A stretch of 13,096 nucleotides of DNA from Ignavibacteria bacterium UBA2333. Its GTDB lineage: Bacteria; Bacteroidota; Ignavibacteria; Kapaibacteriales; Kapaibacteriaceae. The DNA lies in assembly GCA_002344895.1 (NCBI GenBank), contig DDUR01000044.1, forward strand, positions 1-13,096, read 5' to 3'. Below are positions 13,073 to 13,096 of this stretch, in pieces; within the stretch, counting starts at the first letter, position 1, and the number at the start of each line of letters is the position of its first letter. The notes beneath the pieces are model-generated. The model was not told the DNA's origin, did no database searches, and saw only the letters and a program-made list of their open reading frames with translations. Position numbers and translations under genes: made by a program.

Positions 13073-13096
13073 GGGGGATGATGGGGGATGATGGGG
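13073..13096. repeat. G-rich 10-bp tandem repeat at right edge
   Basis: GGGGGATGAT occurs at 13073-13082 and 13083-13092, followed by GGGG at the window end, so the array is at least 2.4 copies and truncated. It begins 4 nt after the TAA of the peptide-binding lipoprotein. The visible top strand carries three G-runs of four or five separated by ATGAT. It replaces any recognisable terminator in the short sequence available. Confidence 0.8.

Overview
The window looks like a chromosomal fragment from a Bacteroidota-type bacterium. The best guess is the Kapabacteria/Ignavibacteria (Chlorobi-side) part of that group. The reasons are a very large secreted protein with a type IX secretion (T9SS) C-terminal sorting domain and stacked choice-of-anchor-D/HYDIN-like Ig domains, an outer-membrane barrel fused to OmpA domains, a helical protein family remembered mainly from Bacteroidota, and a near absence of Shine-Dalgarno sequences. 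Lineage is inference from gene content only. No rRNA, tRNA, CRISPR array, insertion sequence or prophage gene is visible. Both ends run into short G-rich tandem repeats, so the fragment may have been cut by repeats during assembly.

Layout. (1) 1-120: a two-copy 24-bp G-rich tandem repeat and non-coding DNA. (2) 121-1026, minus strand: a complete XerC/D-type tyrosine recombinase. (3) A 44-bp divergent gap, then a plus-strand run of four closely spaced genes. These are 2-aminomuconate semialdehyde dehydrogenase (1071-2513), 2-aminomuconate deaminase of the RidA superfamily (about 2588-3034), a 1585-residue T9SS-exported glycine-rich/anchor-D protein (3031-7788) and a beta-barrel protein with two OmpA domains (7809-9977). 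The gaps are 32-74 bp, minus 4 bp and 20 bp. (4) 9904-11217, minus strand: a 437-residue helical protein of unknown function whose 3' end overlaps the OmpA gene tail-to-tail by 74 bp. (5) A 108-bp divergent gap holding a perfect 7+1+7 palindrome, then a plus-strand family-5 oligopeptide-binding lipoprotein (11326-13068). (6) A second G-rich tandem repeat (10-bp unit) starting 4 nt after that stop codon.

How the genes work together. The dehydrogenase and deaminase are consecutive enzymes of the 3-hydroxyanthranilate (kynurenine/tryptophan) catabolic branch: 2-aminomuconate semialdehyde to 2-aminomuconate to 4-oxalocrotonate plus ammonia. The next two genes look like a surface pair: a long exported adhesin-like protein and a peptidoglycan-anchored outer-membrane barrel. 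The deaminase stop and the adhesin start overlap as ATGA, so the metabolic pair and the surface pair may share a transcript, although no functional link is evident.

Most notable: the secreted protein's Ig-like array alternates two domain types with an offset cysteine pattern (about 210-residue period). The OmpA-like protein has one intact and one apparently degenerate peptidoglycan-binding site. A decayed heptanucleotide repeat lies across the dehydrogenase/deaminase junction and supplies the dehydrogenase stop codon. I did not find a clear new defence or mobile system; the adhesin/barrel pair is the best candidate for something undescribed.
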